DNA of 64,000 bases from Rotaria sordida (taxonomy: Eukaryota > Rotifera > Eurotatoria > Philodinida > Philodinidae), in contig CAJNOL010000070.1 of the NCBI GenBank assembly GCA_905250125.1, positions 1 to 64,000 on the forward strand, read 5' to 3'. The position numbers and the translations under genes are program-made. Positions 11,501 through 33,100 of this stretch are shown here, one piece after another. The notes beneath the pieces are model-generated. The model was not told the DNA's origin, searched no databases, and saw only the letters and a list, made by a program, of their open reading frames with translations. Numbering within the stretch: position 1 is the first letter of the stretch; each line of letters opens with the position of its first letter.

Positions 11501-12548
11501 GAACTAGAATTTCATTTTTATCGGTGCAAAATTAGAATTCGACTAGAAATAAACTCATACTATCATGTGCTTTACTAAAAGTAGAGTGGAATTATACAAC
11601 CGGAAAACATTGTAATTGTAGCGGTCGTGTCGATAAAAGGTATAGATGTGGATGTACGCGTTACAATTTACCTCTTTCATAAATTCTTTCTGTTCATAAA
11701 CTTTGGTGAGAGTTTATGACCCGGTGCAAATCCATATATTGTTGTACGGTTTTCTGTGCTCATAAACACTTTAGTGAAGAGTTTATCATTGCATGTTTTA
11801 AACACAAATTAGAATAATAATATCATAGGAACCTTTGGGTACTTTATGGCTTTTTAGTCTAGTACTATAAAAACGCTTCTGAATATTCAATCTATTAACC
11901 TGTTGAAAACGTTTCCGTAGAATGCTAAAGAAACTACGCAGATACCTGATAAGTACCGATGTACTGAGACGATTCTCAGTAAGACATTCAACGAAGAGCC
12001 TACGGCATACTAGTTACATGGTACCCTGCTGATAAGTGACACAATATACAGGTATCTTGAATTCAATACACTCACTAAGATTAATCGAAAAATGTCTGTA
12101 TTATGAATTCAATAACCGATTGCACCTACGATTGTAAAGATAAATGCGCTAAAAAACAATATTCGTGTTAAAAAAATTAGACTTTTGTATTCGACAATAT
12201 GTCATTCAAAACAAGATGGTTGTACAAATATAAGTGAATAGATTATAATTTGTTATCTGGTAAATCGTTTAGTGCAATGAAAAGATACTGTTCATAGATA
12301 GACGGAGCTGTCCGGTGCAGCATTGTGTCATCTCATGGTTTTATTCGTGCTGAAAGATCACTGAAAAAACGATTTTGGGTTCTCGAAACGCGTTCACCGT
12401 GCAAGAAAGAGACATGCGAAGCGTGAAACAGCTCCGTCTATCTTTGATACTGTTGAATAACAAAAAATAGTTCTTCGATTTCTATTGTATGAAATTATTT
12501 CTAGTCGAATTATAACTTTGCCCAGATGCAAAACTGAAATTCTAGTTC
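11501..12548. mobile_element. Non-autonomous DNA element with ~60 bp inverted repeats
   Basis: The left end (11501-11560, gaactagaatttcatttt...) and right end (12487-12548, ...aaactgaaattctagttc) are inverted copies, sharing ctagtcgaattataa/ctagtcgaattctaa and adjoining sequence. Inside are two similar stem-loops at about 11695-11722 (cataaact...agtttatg) and 11758-11790, and an inverted pair agatagacggagctgt at 12296-12311 and 12428-12443. No transposase frame is visible. Its middle part, 11827-12090, recurs in the CILK1 intron at 17235-17425 and 18855-18955. Confidence 0.6.
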
Positions 12549-13467
12549 GAATTGATTCTTGCCTGTATTCTAATTTTGCCAAAAAACACATATGTAGAGA
12601 AAAAAAGTCGACATTTGTTTTCTTATTTCAATAAAAGAACTAAGTGAACATATTTTGATTGAATCAATTCTACATTAAAATGACTCATACTTGCTCTTCA
12701 GACATTTCAAAATACATGAAAAACATCTGCCTATATTTCTTGAACAAAAATATAGTCATGTAAACATTCATTGCACTATTTAATGTTTCATTTTGTTATC
12801 CTATAGTAATAATTATTTAACTTTTCCGATAGATGCCTTGCTTCTTCATAAACAGTTCAAATTGAGTATTTTATTAATTAATTAAAAGCAAAATTTGATT
12901 GTAAAATATTTTTCAACCATTAGAATCAAGACAATTGCTAACATTTTCTATTTCGTAAATTTATTAAACAAACAACATCACTTTTTATTCTTATATTTTT
13001 CCACCTGTTTTCGTCAATATGGTGTAATAACATACAGAAATAAGAAAAAACATAAAAGAACGCAATAAAGAAAATGTTGATCTTCATTATAGATTTTTAT
13101 ATTATATTGTTAATATACGATACGAAAGACAGACTGTTTGGCAATTGCATTCTTTTTTTTTTTGTTGGCTCACTGTTGCCATAGTGAGAAGAAAATAAGA
13201 TTTAGATTATTTTCCTGGTCTTGTTAAAATTTAACAATGAGAGAATGTGTAAAATATGAAAAGCGCAAGCATATTTGAAAATAAGAAAGAGCCATCTAAG
13301 TGATGTGATATAAGAGGAGAAAAAAGAAGAAGAAAAAGAGAAAAATACGAGAAAGAAAGAGATGTGTGCTTTCAGTTTGAATCTAGGGCAAGAATTTAAT
13401 TTGATTATTGACCAAAACTAAAAATAAAGAGATAAATATGACAATAAATATATACACAATAACTAAT
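12549..13467. other. Intergenic, 3' side of the kinase gene
   Basis: AT-rich; 13310-13370 is a purine-rich tract. No gene is recognised. Confidence 0.4.
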
Positions 13468-20289
<6,822 letters not shown>

Positions 20290-21652
20290 GAGAATAAGAT
20301 ATTTATTTTGTTAAACTTTTTGTTTTATTAAAAAAATAAAAAAGATTTTCTAGATAAATAATCAAATATCAGTTCATCAAAGCTTATATTCATCTAAAAA
20401 ATAAAAGAAGAATAAAATGATTCACAAAAAAAAAAAGAAAAGAAAAACAATGAGTACATCGATCTAGCTTTTTGTTATTAGCTGTCATAACCTAAAGACA
20501 ATTTCATTATTGATGTCGTTACCTAAACTCTACCTTTCTAGCTATTGAACTCTATAGAAATGCAAAATAAATAAATCATTTAGATGAGTACTTACGACAT
20601 CTGTCGAATTAAAATTTAGCAATCTTGATATGCAGAAAAAGAAAATTGTATGTCGTAATTACTTTTACTGTGAAAAGTGATACTTGTCAAATAATAAGAC
20701 CATATAATTTACAATTTATGATAAAGAAACAATCTTTAAAAAATATACGCATGTATTAACATATAAATTTTGATTTCAGTAAATACAAAACTCCCCAGTG
20801 AACGTCAGAAATTTTGTATCACGGTTAATTTTTAATTCGTGTATTAAATGAAAAGATTATTAATTTAATATGATGATATGCCTGCATAGTAAAAGTTGTA
20901 TATTACAGATATGTACTTGTTCAATACAAGAAACGCTTGAATAAGCAAGACCGAACCCAAAAAAATAATTTTTTCAGAGACCTACTTATGTCCCAGAACG
21001 AAACTTCTTGTTTTACTATCATCTCATAACCCTTAAGAAAGACTGATACGATTTAGAATTGGTTTTTGAACTTCTCATTCCATTACAAAACAATTTTTCA
21101 TTTATATATTCATACTCATTCACGTTACTAACAATGAAAAATCTCAATTTTTTGAAAAACTTCAGTTTGTTCAAAAAAATGTTACGTAAAGATTTTTATT
21201 GCTTGAAGAATTCTCTACAAAACGTTCTATTTAGTTTTCAAAAGTACTGTTTGAACTTGCAAGATTCGTAAACGGAAACCTTTGCCTTTGTTTGTGTCAC
21301 AACACTCAACGAAACCAAGGTCTATAAGACTGAGATTTTCATAGCACTTAGAGTAACTAAACATACCTCTGTTACATAAAAATTAGCTAAAAGAAATACT
21401 CGAGCTCAGAGATATAAACATTTTTATGTTGTAAATTCGTTACTTTTAATAAATGATATGAAAATCAAAATCACAGTCGATCACAACAACTCATAGAATC
21501 TTTCAGTAGACTAACTGATGAACATATTCGTTTTTTTTTATTGTGATAGTGCCAGAGTTGAAAATGAATATTTCTATACAATAGAATCAAATTTAGGTAT
21601 AGATATGTAATGGATTGACTTCAAGGATTCTCATTAGGCTATTACTCACGAG
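20290..21652. other. Intergenic, upstream of the kinase gene
   Basis: No conserved coding exon or RNA gene seen. Presumed to include the kinase promoter; no motif identified. Confidence 0.4.
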
Positions 21653-22271
21653 GGTATATATCCAAGTGTTAAATCGCTTTCGAGTCAGGACTATGTGCAT
21701 CATGTGAATTCTAATAAACTATGAATATCCTCAAAAAAAGTTCGGCCTATTGATTTATCGCTGCTAGGATACTGTATTTTTAAGATATTTTTTAGTACAA
21801 TGCTGTGGTCCTACTCAAAAACACTAAGAAAAATAAGTTTTGAATTTTGACTTGAAACTTTGCACAGAGATATACCTTAATGAGAATAGTTTGTTGTGAA
21901 AATTTCAAATCATCTTGTTTTTTCTATTGTAAGATACGACTATAGTAAAAAACGTTCTTACCTGCTTTCGTATGCACCGATACATCCCGATGTCCTTATT
22001 TCAGAAGAGAAGCAGTCAAAAAAAATCTGAAACTTTCACAGTAAATTATTCTTGTTAAGGTCAAAGTTTCAAGTCGAAATTCAAAACTCATCTTTCTTAG
22101 TGTTCCTGAGAGGAGCTATGGCACTTTACTAAAAAATACCGTGAAAAATGTAATATCTCGGCAGTGATAAACCAATAGTCCGAAGCTTTTCCAGGTTATT
22201 CATAGTTCATTAGGATCTACATCATGCATATAGTCCTGACTCAACAACAATTTGATTCTTGGATATGTTCC
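21653..22271. mobile_element. Long imperfect palindrome (~0.62 kb foldback element)
   Basis: The left half begins gggtatatatccaag and contains gagtcaggactatgtgcatcatg. The right half reads as its reverse complement, with gagtcaggactatatgcatgatg and ggaacatatccaag in the opposite orientation. Pairing continues through the tttgaattttgacttgaaacttt segment (21838-21861) towards a centre near 21962. No coding capacity. The sequence differs from the 8.7 kb palindrome. Confidence 0.78.
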
Positions 22272-25200
22272 TTCATTAGAACCTTAAAATTTTTTACAGA
22301 TATTTTTCATTCATTCGGTTGGTATTGTATTCATTCATCTCTTATCATTGCAAAATTTACATATAATCGTAAGTCTATCAAAAGACAGAAAACAATTGAT
22401 ACATCACACTAATTATCATAAAAATTGATAATGAAGACAATGTTAATGACTCTTATCATTGTCATGGCAAAATTTGAATTCATAGCTGTTCACTTATTGA
22501 TGAGACTGTACAACAGATGTCTTGCACTTTTTATTTTTATTTTTATTTTTTTGTTTAAGTTATTACAGAAACACAAGATAGTTCTATTATTGGAATGCCA
22601 GCAAATTAGATTTCGAAGTACTTCTTAACTTTCTAGTGTTTAATATATATTTGCAAATATTGTTAATGAATGTTGTCAAATAATAACAATTTTTTTTTAT
22701 TTGTTTCTAACTAAAACAGATAAGACATACTTGAGACAAAGAATTCTTATGAAATATTGTTTTTTTGTTCCTATAAGATATTTATTTCAAATATTATTCT
22801 CTTATGATTTTCTTCATATTATTTATCAGTTAAAAGTTTTTCAAAATAGCAAATACAACTATACGAATGCAATTCTCGTCGATTTCATAGACAATCAATG
22901 AATTTATTTATTTATTGTGAAAAAAAAAAAGAAAATGTATGACATGTTTGATAAATGAATTTTTAATTTCTATTTAATGTACAATTCTAAAGTCATTCAA
23001 TTTTCTCTATTTAATTCTACTATTTTCTCTTTTTCTTTGTTATGCTCTATTGAAAATGCAAGTCATATGGCCAACATCCTGTCATATTCACTTGTCAATC
23101 TTTCTATCAGTTCATTCGCACGTGTTTATTGACAAAACATAGAACAGACGGTCACTTATTTTTTTTTTCCTTGTGCTTTTACATTATCTATTCGGTCAAG
23201 TATTTCACAAAAGATAGTCTTTATTCATTAATAGATGCTTTTCTAGCCGGAAGCTTTTTCTTTTTTGACTGATGATAGTAAGTTACCGACTAGCATAACA
23301 AATTTATGCTTATCATACTCAATCGCATGAGAATTTCAAGAAAAATTTCTGAGAATATAGAATAATGCTGAAAGAAAAACACATAAAAAAAGTTAATTCA
23401 TTTTGTCCAAAAAACAAAAGAAATGATTAAATGATTTAAAATTGCATTTCGATGATCATTTTTTTTCAAGGAAAAAAAAAAGAAGGGCGTTTTCTCATCA
23501 AATTAGCATCTATTCCTTCCATGTTTCAATAATGATCGGTGCAATTCAGTTGTTCAAGTATGTTCGTCTCTTCTCTTATGCACTCGTAAAAAAATATAGA
23601 GAGCCTACTTCGACATTGTTCTCAATGCTTTAAGTGTTCGTCAAACGATTACCTTTTGAATACATGAATTTAAGCTTATGCGTCTCTCATTCTTGAATTC
23701 TCACTAGAGGGAGTTGTCTTCTTATTAATGAATGAAAATCTTTCACACACCCATACACAAGAGAAAAGAAATACAAATGATGACAATCATTGAGACAGGC
23801 GGTAGGTGTTCAAACGCGAACATGTGTCACCGTATCTGTCTGCTGTATATGATCACGCAAGGGTACCAACAACAATAATAATAAACAAAAAGAAAAAGTT
23901 CAATCAAGTTTTTTTTTTTTTGTTATTAAAATTCATTATATTAATGAATAATAAATGACATTCATGAAAGTTTTCGATGATCGAAGTAAGAAATAAAAAC
24001 TGAATTTCTTATGCATATTATTGTTCTTTTAATTCAATATGCCCAATGGGCATACATACATTCGATCTACTTGAACATCCATTTGCAGAATAGAGAGATC
24101 CTTGAAAGAATGATCAATTACTAATTCGATCAGTGCATTACTTTCAAATGTTTATTTGTCATTAGAGACTTTTTTCTTCTCAAGACATGTGTAACATTAT
24201 ATAAGATTAATATTAAAAAAAATATATATGTAATGATGCATAAAATAAAATCGACATTATGTTCTTTCTTTTTTTTTGATCTATTGTGAAAGTTGTCTTG
24301 AACTTATCAATGATCAACTTGAAACTCGTTTAATGCTTGAATAGTCTTTTTTGAAATTAAAACTAACAACAGTAATATACATATATATATATATGTGCAT
24401 CATGTTTCTCTATGGAAATTGAGAGTAAATATAATTGTTGTTGTTCGATAGATATCATTGAGAAAGAAGATTTTTCTAACTAAAGTCTCATTATTGAAAA
24501 TAAAAATAATATCCCACAGAGATTTTTAATTAAGAAAAAAACCTAGAATAAATAATTTTTATTTTATTGTTTTGACAATTGCAAATTCTCGAAGTTCACA
24601 TCTGTATTGTTAACCATCAAAATTGGCACGTGTGCATACGGATAAAGAGTGGGAGCAATGAGAATTATAGAAAGAGAGAAGTATCATTTTTCTTTGCTCG
24701 TTCAATCAACACGACCAATACTCAATAGAGAAAAAAAAATTGGATGAGAGAGAAAGAATAGACCTATAATTCACAAGAATCGATTGACTACTACTGTTAT
24801 ACTTCAATTTTGTCATCCTACAAAATTACAACACATACAATCGGGTACGTTTTGAAGTTCATCATTGATGTGTGCGTGCAAATGTCTAGGTGTCAGATTG
24901 TCTTCCTTTTTTTTTTTTTTAATCAATCTATCATCATTTGATAATAGTAATAATAATGATTGCATCATAAAACGGCCAGTGGGCAACAGAAGGTTAGGGT
25001 TTTGTGATCTACATTTGCATGTACATTTATCGACTTTTTCTGGTTTATGTCTGAAGGTTAGAACAAAGGTGAAAAGATTGACTGGTCATTAGAATAAGGG
25101 TGTTTGTCTGTGTACATAAATGACCTTTTCCAATTCTTACCATATATTGTATATATTATTCTTCCGTTTTCTCCTCTTTCTAAATAATCCCTTAGGAAAA

Positions 25201-28200
25201 ATATTCTATCAAATATAGGAGTCATCAATTTCGTTTAGAAATTTACAAGTATACATTTATATGATGGACTGATCATCATCGATGAAAAAAAACAATACAT
25301 AAATGTATTATAAAGTTCATTAATGATCTTGTTTGTCTTCATCACATGAAATATCCTCATCAGTAAATAACAAAAATGAAATATTCATTTATAATCTTTA
25401 TTTCATCAATGATTATAGAAATATACATTTTTTTTTTTGGTCTATATCAAACATTCATTCAGAAGCAGACTAATTTCTATCAGTACTGATTAGATAGTTA
25501 GAATGCTACACTTGGCGTGTACTTTTTTCCTTCTTTCTCTTCTTCTTCATCAGAACCAAAACAACAATAAACAATCACTCGACGCGCTAATCGGTTTTCG
25601 ATGACATATAGACCATAGCATAAGACATGCACAGACAGTAGTTGGTTAATCGGTAATCTTTTACGGTTAATCCAATCGGGATGCCTCAAGCGTCAGACGA
25701 AATACACGCTCAATTACATAAGACAATACTGAAGATACATGCTGTCTTTGTTTCCTTTTGTTCATCAAAAGGAAAATATGCACAGTTGTCAATCAAATAA
25801 AGAAAATAATTAGAAAACAATTAGATATTTTTCCTTCTTTATTTGATAAATATGAAAACTTGTTTTTTTGAAATACCAACTTTGATTACAAAAAAAACAA
25901 AACAAAACAAATTCCATTCTTATAGACTTAAGATCATTTATTAGAATTCTACTCCTCCCAGTTCTGTTGCCATAGGAACTTTTTAAAATGCTTTTTGTTG
26001 ATGAAAACAAAAAAAGCTTCGTTATCGTGTTCCAATTCATTCGTTTACTTGACTTATTGTGTCGGCATCATTTCTTTAGATTTCAGCATCTTATCTCGAA
26101 AAAAATAAGTGAAGAATTTTCATATCTTTTCTTTGTTTTTTTTTCTTTTTTTTTTTTGATAACAATCTGTTCTCGTAGTAAACGTTAGGGACCATGTGAA
26201 ATTGATATCATTGATATACAGATGTTCATTGTCGCGCTCTGATTATTTAACTGACACTACTCGTTTTACTACACATTATGGGACAATGCCACTTTTCTTT
26301 GACTTGATCAAATATCAAATCAAATAATACGAAATGTAGAAATTTTTATAAAGTTTTTCTTTTTCCTTGATAATATATACATATAGAAAACGAATGGATC
26401 TCATCAGTTGCAAATATATATACTTATTCATTCATTCATCGTATAGAAGAACAATGCATGAACGGCATTCGATTTGACGTGTGTACACTCTACGTATACT
26501 TATCGTTCTTTTCTTCGACTATACCATCATTGTATTCATTAACTTGCACGAACACTTGAGAAAAAAAGTAAGTTCATAAAAATAATAATAGAAAAGATTT
26601 ATATTAGTTAGATTTCCTTCCTTTTAACGATTAACTTCTACGTTTGTTGTTTTTTTTTTTAAATCAATCTAATAAAGATACACATAAATATATTATATTA
26701 TTACCAATATGTCTCAAGTAGTGACCATATGTTAATCATTGAATAAGTATGCATAAGAAAAGAATTATTGAATGTGTCGATTAGTTTGTACATGACGAGC
26801 CAAATCTTTTTCTTTTGTTGTTGCTGTTGTTGTCTTTTATTTGATATGAGTCGTATTTAGAGGATTATATAAGCAAATAAAAGAAAAATGTAAAATTGAC
26901 ACTTGTAAGATGTCCCCCGTCGGGCCAAACAAGACGATACGAACAATTGAGACAAAAAAAACAAACGTTAGAATATCAACAATAGATCATCATTATCATT
27001 TTAAATGCATTCGATATATATATATATATTAGTATGAATTAAATTGAGACCGTTTTTTTTTCTGTATTGTATAAGTGTCAGTTTTCAGTACATATGGAGA
27101 TTGAACGTAAGTTTGTTTACTTTTTGATTGTATATGATCAAAGAAAAAGAAAAAGAAAATGCAAAATTGATTTTTCTTCTCTGTTATCCATGAAAGTTTG
27201 TATATATATGCTTATTTATCTATTGACAAAACAGATAAATATAGTTGAGTAATCGAATGCATACACACACACACATCTGTTTCTAACACAACTATTTTTT
27301 TTTATATCAATATATAGAAAACAAATACGTTGGGAGACAGTTGAAGATGACAAAAAAAAGAAAACTTGTAATTATTTCTTCTGTCCTCTTAAGGCAAAAG
27401 AAAAATTCGATGGGCAACAGATCGTTTAAGTAAATTGTTGTAAATTAGTGTGCAACATATTTTTTAAGTAGATATTACTCTTGAATAGTTAGAATATGTT
27501 TAGAATCATAATGAGAAGATGATCATACATATATATATATACAATTTGAAAAAAAATAGTCTTCACATATGAAGGTTATATATTTTACCTTCAAAATCTC
27601 ATATAATGAGTCTTTTACTGTTTAACATGTTATCAAAAAATATATAATGGCTTCAATTGATAATTAGACCATTTTTTGTAGTCTGAATATTTCATATACG
27701 AAAGAATAATTGTCGACCTCCTCTCTTTCTGTCTCCTTTTTTAACGGTCACTATTAGTGAGTGAAATATAAAAAAATAATAATTAAATCGTATAACAATG
27801 ACAAAAGAAAGAAAAAACTTGAAAGCAAAGTAGCTATAGTCGATACATATTGCTCGTAACATTGACAAAGAAATAGGCAATATATGTATATTTATAGAGC
27901 AGAGAAAGAGACATTAAACATATTGAACGATTCTGTAGAGGAAAAAAACCTACGCTTGCGTATGTGTAAAGAGCTATAATAATAGTCGATGAAAAACCTA
28001 TTAAAATCAAGGACTATATCGAACGAAAAGAAAAGACGAAAAAAAAAAGGAGGCGACATGTTGACCGACAAGGTAGGTTATTGATTATTCTCCTACTTCG
28101 AAGACATGAAGATGACGTGTATATGTACTATAATTTTCTATCTTATTGTTTTCTTTCGTTTTTCTTTTTGTTATCTACTTATTAAATCAAAACTGACCGA

Positions 28201-28458
28201 CTTTATTTTATTTTTTTTTATTTTTTTTTATGTCTGTAAGTATCTGATGACTCAAGTCGGGACAATATAGGATTAGAGACTTAATTCGATTAGAATAGAA
28301 CCATTGGTCATTCATCTTCTCACATTGCGTCTCTATTGGAAAAATCTACATTTGACTAGACATTTAGAGTCGTGTGTGAATGCATGTTAATTTCTATTAT
28401 CATGATTATTAAAAGGAAATGAATGAATGAATGAATGGCTAACACCATTTGCAGTTCT

Positions 28459-28498
<40 letters not shown>
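28459..28498. repeat. (CA)n(TA)n microsatellite
   Basis: About ten CA units are followed directly by about ten TA units. Confidence 0.95.
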
Positions 28499-29392
28499 AA
28501 CATAGATCATTATATGTCATCATTAACGGAAATGACTTCTTCTATTGAATGACAATAGAAGTAAGTAAAAAACGTATACATACGTTTCGAATTAATTCAA
28601 GATAGACACATGCAGTGATAATGAAAACTGTATTATCTTTTCATGAGTACAATCATTGTCGAGTTCGATTAACATGATGCAACCTTTACTAAAATGACCA
28701 CTCAATATATTCATATTCTTATATATATAGCAAGTACTTCTCACTGATTGACTATGAGTAGTCTTTGTCTATATGCTTGTATGACAGCAGGATAGAAAGA
28801 CAATACAAGTAAATATTTGACATTAACAATCTCCTTGTGAGTTACAATACGCAATAGAGTAAAAGAGAGAACCTTCATAACTGATTAATTCAGATATACA
28901 CTCTTTTGTTATCTTATAATCTTTACACAATACACCATGACGAATGATAATTGGACAAATTTCGATAAAAACCGAGGTCGTTTATATGTGTCATATAATT
29001 TATTGTATAGAAAAGACTTGTGTTAATCAAGACAGTATCTATTCGTAACGGCTCAGTAGTTCAATATCGAAAAAGTATATTATATAAGGAGAGGAAAAAA
29101 ATCGAGCACCTGCTAAGCAAAACAACAATAACAACCATGATCAACAGTATTCGCTTCATCTTCATCTTCACTTTCTCTGGTGAATCGGACGTCATCAACA
29201 TCAAGATGAATTTAGTTGATTTCCAGCTGTTCCTTCTTCTTCTTCGTTTTCCCTCGAGATAGGATAAAGATGCTTCTTTTTCTTCTTTTTTTACACGTAA
29301 TGACATTCGGAATGTATATATATATATATGCTCGCACTCTTTCCGTTTTCACACTAAAGTGCCATCATTAGTCGACACATTCTTCTTTAGGA

Positions 29393-29420
29393 GAAGAAGA
29401 AGAAGAAGAAGAAGAAGAAA
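29393..29420. repeat. (GAA)n microsatellite
   Basis: About nine uninterrupted GAA units, purine on the plus strand. Confidence 0.95.
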
Positions 29421-30084
29421 CCGCTTGACCACGAGTGTGAAGATGTCATTCACAAAGATTTATCTCTCGTTCATTTTCTTACTTGCTAAAAAGATATAAT
29501 TGACAGCTTTCCTTCTTTTCCTCTGTATATAATTAGAAAGAAACTGTATATTTTCGTCTCAATGAATTTATGCTTATCTATCAAAACTGTATATATGATG
29601 TAATCATTTGCTGACCGATTATTCACTTTGATGGACATAGCTCATTCATTCACGCGCGTCTCCTTACTTATATACAGAATGAATTATTTATTAGCTTTCT
29701 AATTGAACACAATCACAATTTACGCATGCGTCTAATTTAACATAGGTACTGTCATTTTCTATTTCCAGAACAATCGTTCTGTGACGAGTCTCGTGAGAAT
29801 ACAAGAATACGATCAGTTATAAGCGTTCGCTCTCGTTATCAAGACTTGGAGTGTTAAAAATCTATCTATCGTGAATACAAATAAGCTCACTTAGCTGTGA
29901 TAACTTATTTCATAATCACTAGCGAGTACGTAACTAATGCAAAGAAAAAAAAAATAGAAAGCGAGTAATGAGGTGATGAACAGAACATGACAAAATTAAA
30001 CATACTATCATAAACATCAGTATATTAAAGAAAAAATGAGACCTTGATCAATCCGAAGATTTTTACTTTTGATTATATATTTCG

Positions 30085-30104
30085 ATTATTTTTAGATAAT
30101 CATG
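30085..30104 (+). promoter_or_regulatory. Acceptor-like site before the LRR receptor start
   Basis: attatttttag ends in AG at 30094-30095, six bases before the ATG at 30102. It could be a spliced-leader acceptor or the end of an intron in the 5' untranslated region. Confidence 0.4.
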
Positions 30105-33100
30105 TTTATTCAATATGTTTATCATACATTAATTTTAATTTTTCTCAAACAAATTATATCCTGTCCTATTCCATTTAATATTCAATCTAAATGTCGATGC
30201 GCAATTACTGAAACAGGTCGTGTTTATATCTATTGTGCACGAAAACAATTAACAGTTATACCTCATTTTGATAATAGTAAGTAGAAAAAAATCTATGAAA
30301 TTTATTAGTTTTTTTGTATTGTTTTTCTTTTTTTTTTAAAGGCAATATCATTTTTGATGAACTTGTTTTATCCGGTAATCGAATATCTATTGTACATAAA
30401 AATGCATTTAATGGTTTAAAATTACGTAAACTTGAATTACAATCAAATCCTATTGAAATAATTGAAAATAAAGCATTTATTGATTTAGCTAATTATTTAG
30501 AAGAATTTATTTTATCAACAACAATTACAACATCACAATTAACATCTCATACATTTCTACAAATACTTTCTGAATTACCAAATTTAAAACGTTTATCATT
30601 ACGTTTATTTAATTTATCAAATCCATTAAATATTTATAATTATCATAATTTAATATTAAGAAAATTAACACAACTTTCATTACAATCATGTTCAATTAAA
30701 CAAATCAATGATATAGAAATATTTAGTAATTTATTTCCTAATTTAGAACGATTAGATTTATCAGAAAATCGTTTAGAATATTTTAATATACCTTTAATAT
30801 CATCATTAAAAAAATTAAAAATTCTTATATTAAGTAAAAATAAAATTCGTCATTTAAATATTCATCCATTATTATCAACAACAACTTTTAATCCATCAAA
30901 TTCATTAATTGAACTTGATTTATCTTATAATGGTTAGTATATTATTTTTTGATACTTAAATCTAATTAACATTTAAAAATTCGAATTTTAAAACAAATAA
31001 AAACCTTTTCTAGACTGTAGATACTCTATATATTATGATTTTTGTAGCATTAATGAAAAATCCAATATTAGAACATCGATTGATTATGAGTGCAACATGA
31101 AAGTTCATTCTGTTGATGTATAAATTTTCATTTCATGCTATTCGATAATGGATAATGATATACAATCAAATATCAAAAATATTTTTCTTTATAGAAGTCT
31201 CACATTTTTTTTGATTTTCACTGAATAGATGTTACTTAATCACAGAATGTCTTATCCAATCAGGTTTTATTACATTGATGGATAGAATACAGCATAGGAA
31301 AATAATTTCCACACAACCATTCTTTACATAAAATCAAGCCGAGACCTTCGTAAATGTTCTGCATAAGTTTATGTTAATATCCGCAGGGAACATGATAAAA
31401 ATATTACTAATTGTCAAATGACAGTACATATCTTAATCTATATTTTATTAGACATTTCAAAATTTTTCTTATATATTTGATGTAATTTTGTAGGACATCA
31501 AAGACTATATTTATAAACAGATCGATTAAAAATCTTTCGATGGACAAAAATGGAAAGTATTAATGACATATCATAGTCGAAAATTTACTGAATAGTTCTA
31601 TAAGGATAGTTTTAACTTGTTTCATTTTACAATCTAAATAACAGATAAATTCATACGATGATCAATACTAATTAAATAGTTTTGATATTAGTATATTAAG
31701 ATTTTCCTTAGAAATCAATCATGGATCAGATGTATTCAAAAGGTTATGCTAAAATTTTCAGCTCTATGTCATGATGTTTTCAGAAGATATTCAACAAACA
31801 AGGATCAAAAATAGTCGTTGTGAATCCTCATTCTATAGATTTAATTTTTTTTTCATTTGAAAGAGAATGTCTCACTGCAGTGCCTAGCAGAGGTCTTTTT
31901 TTAAATCCTCGCTTTTTATGTGGAGAAAAAAAGATGACAAGTTCAATCCCTCAAAAAATGATCATCTATTTATAGAAGTGCTTTTTTATTTAGTAATAAA
32001 AAAGGTTAATTCAAAAAATAGGCATTGCGATTTCACATGCTCTTTCAAATTAAAAAGAAAAAGCAATTGACTATAATGAAGCTTTTTCAAGAATTCTGGA
32101 ATGTGCGAGTAAAAAAGCATAAACAGAAAAAACAACGAAAAAGATTTGCCATTTTTTTTTAAAATGTTTTCTTTGTTCGTATAGGTATTGAAACAATTGA
32201 TGAAAATATATTTGAATTAATTTCATCTCAACTTGAAATATTAAATTTACGAAATAATGAATTATTAACTGAAAAACATTTAACATTTTTAATTCATTTA
32301 AATCGTTTACGTGAATTTTACTTGGATTATAATCGTCTTGAATCCATAAATCAATTAAATTTTCCATTAAATTTAAAAATTTTATCATTAAAAAATAATT
32401 ATTTAAATCAAATTGATTTATCAATATTAACACGTCTTGAATATTTAGAAAAATTATTTTTATCATCAAATAAATTAACAAAATTATCATTAAAATATAA
32501 ACATATATTTCCATCATTAGAAGTTCTTGAACTTGATAGAAATCATTTATCATCTATTTTATCATTAAATGCACCAAAATTAAAACAATTAAATTTAGAT
32601 GGAAATCATTTAGGAAGAAAAATCGATAAAAAAATTTTTTCAAATTTACCATCACTTGAAAAACTTCATTTACGTGATAATCACATTGAATTTATCGATA
32701 ATAATGCATTTCATAATACACGTCTACAAATACTTGGTATGTATTGTAATTTTAAACTTATTTTTTTTGTTGTAAAACACCAGTGTTGAAGTATAGGAGT
32801 AAAAATTTGGACCCTACTCCTTCACAGACAGTAGCCGACGATAGTCAGAGATTCTCTCAGACAGTGACAGATAGAAAGTTGCGAGTCCTTCCAGATCCGG
32901 GACCGAGCTCGGATCCAAACTTCTATTTTTTGTCGGATTTCGTTACACGTTTTTTGTGAACTTGCTGTTCCAAAGATGAGAAATACCGTAACAAGATATA
33001 ACTGTACGTTGAATTTTTTTTCTGAGTAACGAATAAATAGTTAAAACCTTAATCCTTTACTCATTCATGTACACGAAGGGTACCAGGTATTGATGGAAAA

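Larger units (their letters stand above)
22272..30101. other. 7.8 kb gene-poor stretch
   Basis: I found no exon with family similarity on either strand. The sequence is low in complexity, with A/T homopolymers, ATTT, CA/TA and GAA microsatellites and scattered short hairpins (for example around 28528-28560). It may contain regulatory sequence for the receptor gene at 30.1 kb, or noncoding RNA genes I cannot recognise. Confidence 0.45.

Noticed and set aside
24990..25005. Telomere-like gttaggg
   Set aside because: A single occurrence with no tandem array.
29020..29306. Overlapping ~80-codon frames on both strands
   Set aside because: Low-complexity sequence next to GAA/TTC repeats; no family similarity and no neighbouring exons.
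32071..32553. 160-codon minus-strand frame
   Set aside because: It is the shadow of LRR exon 3 on the other strand; its plus-strand frame has clear leucine-rich repeats.
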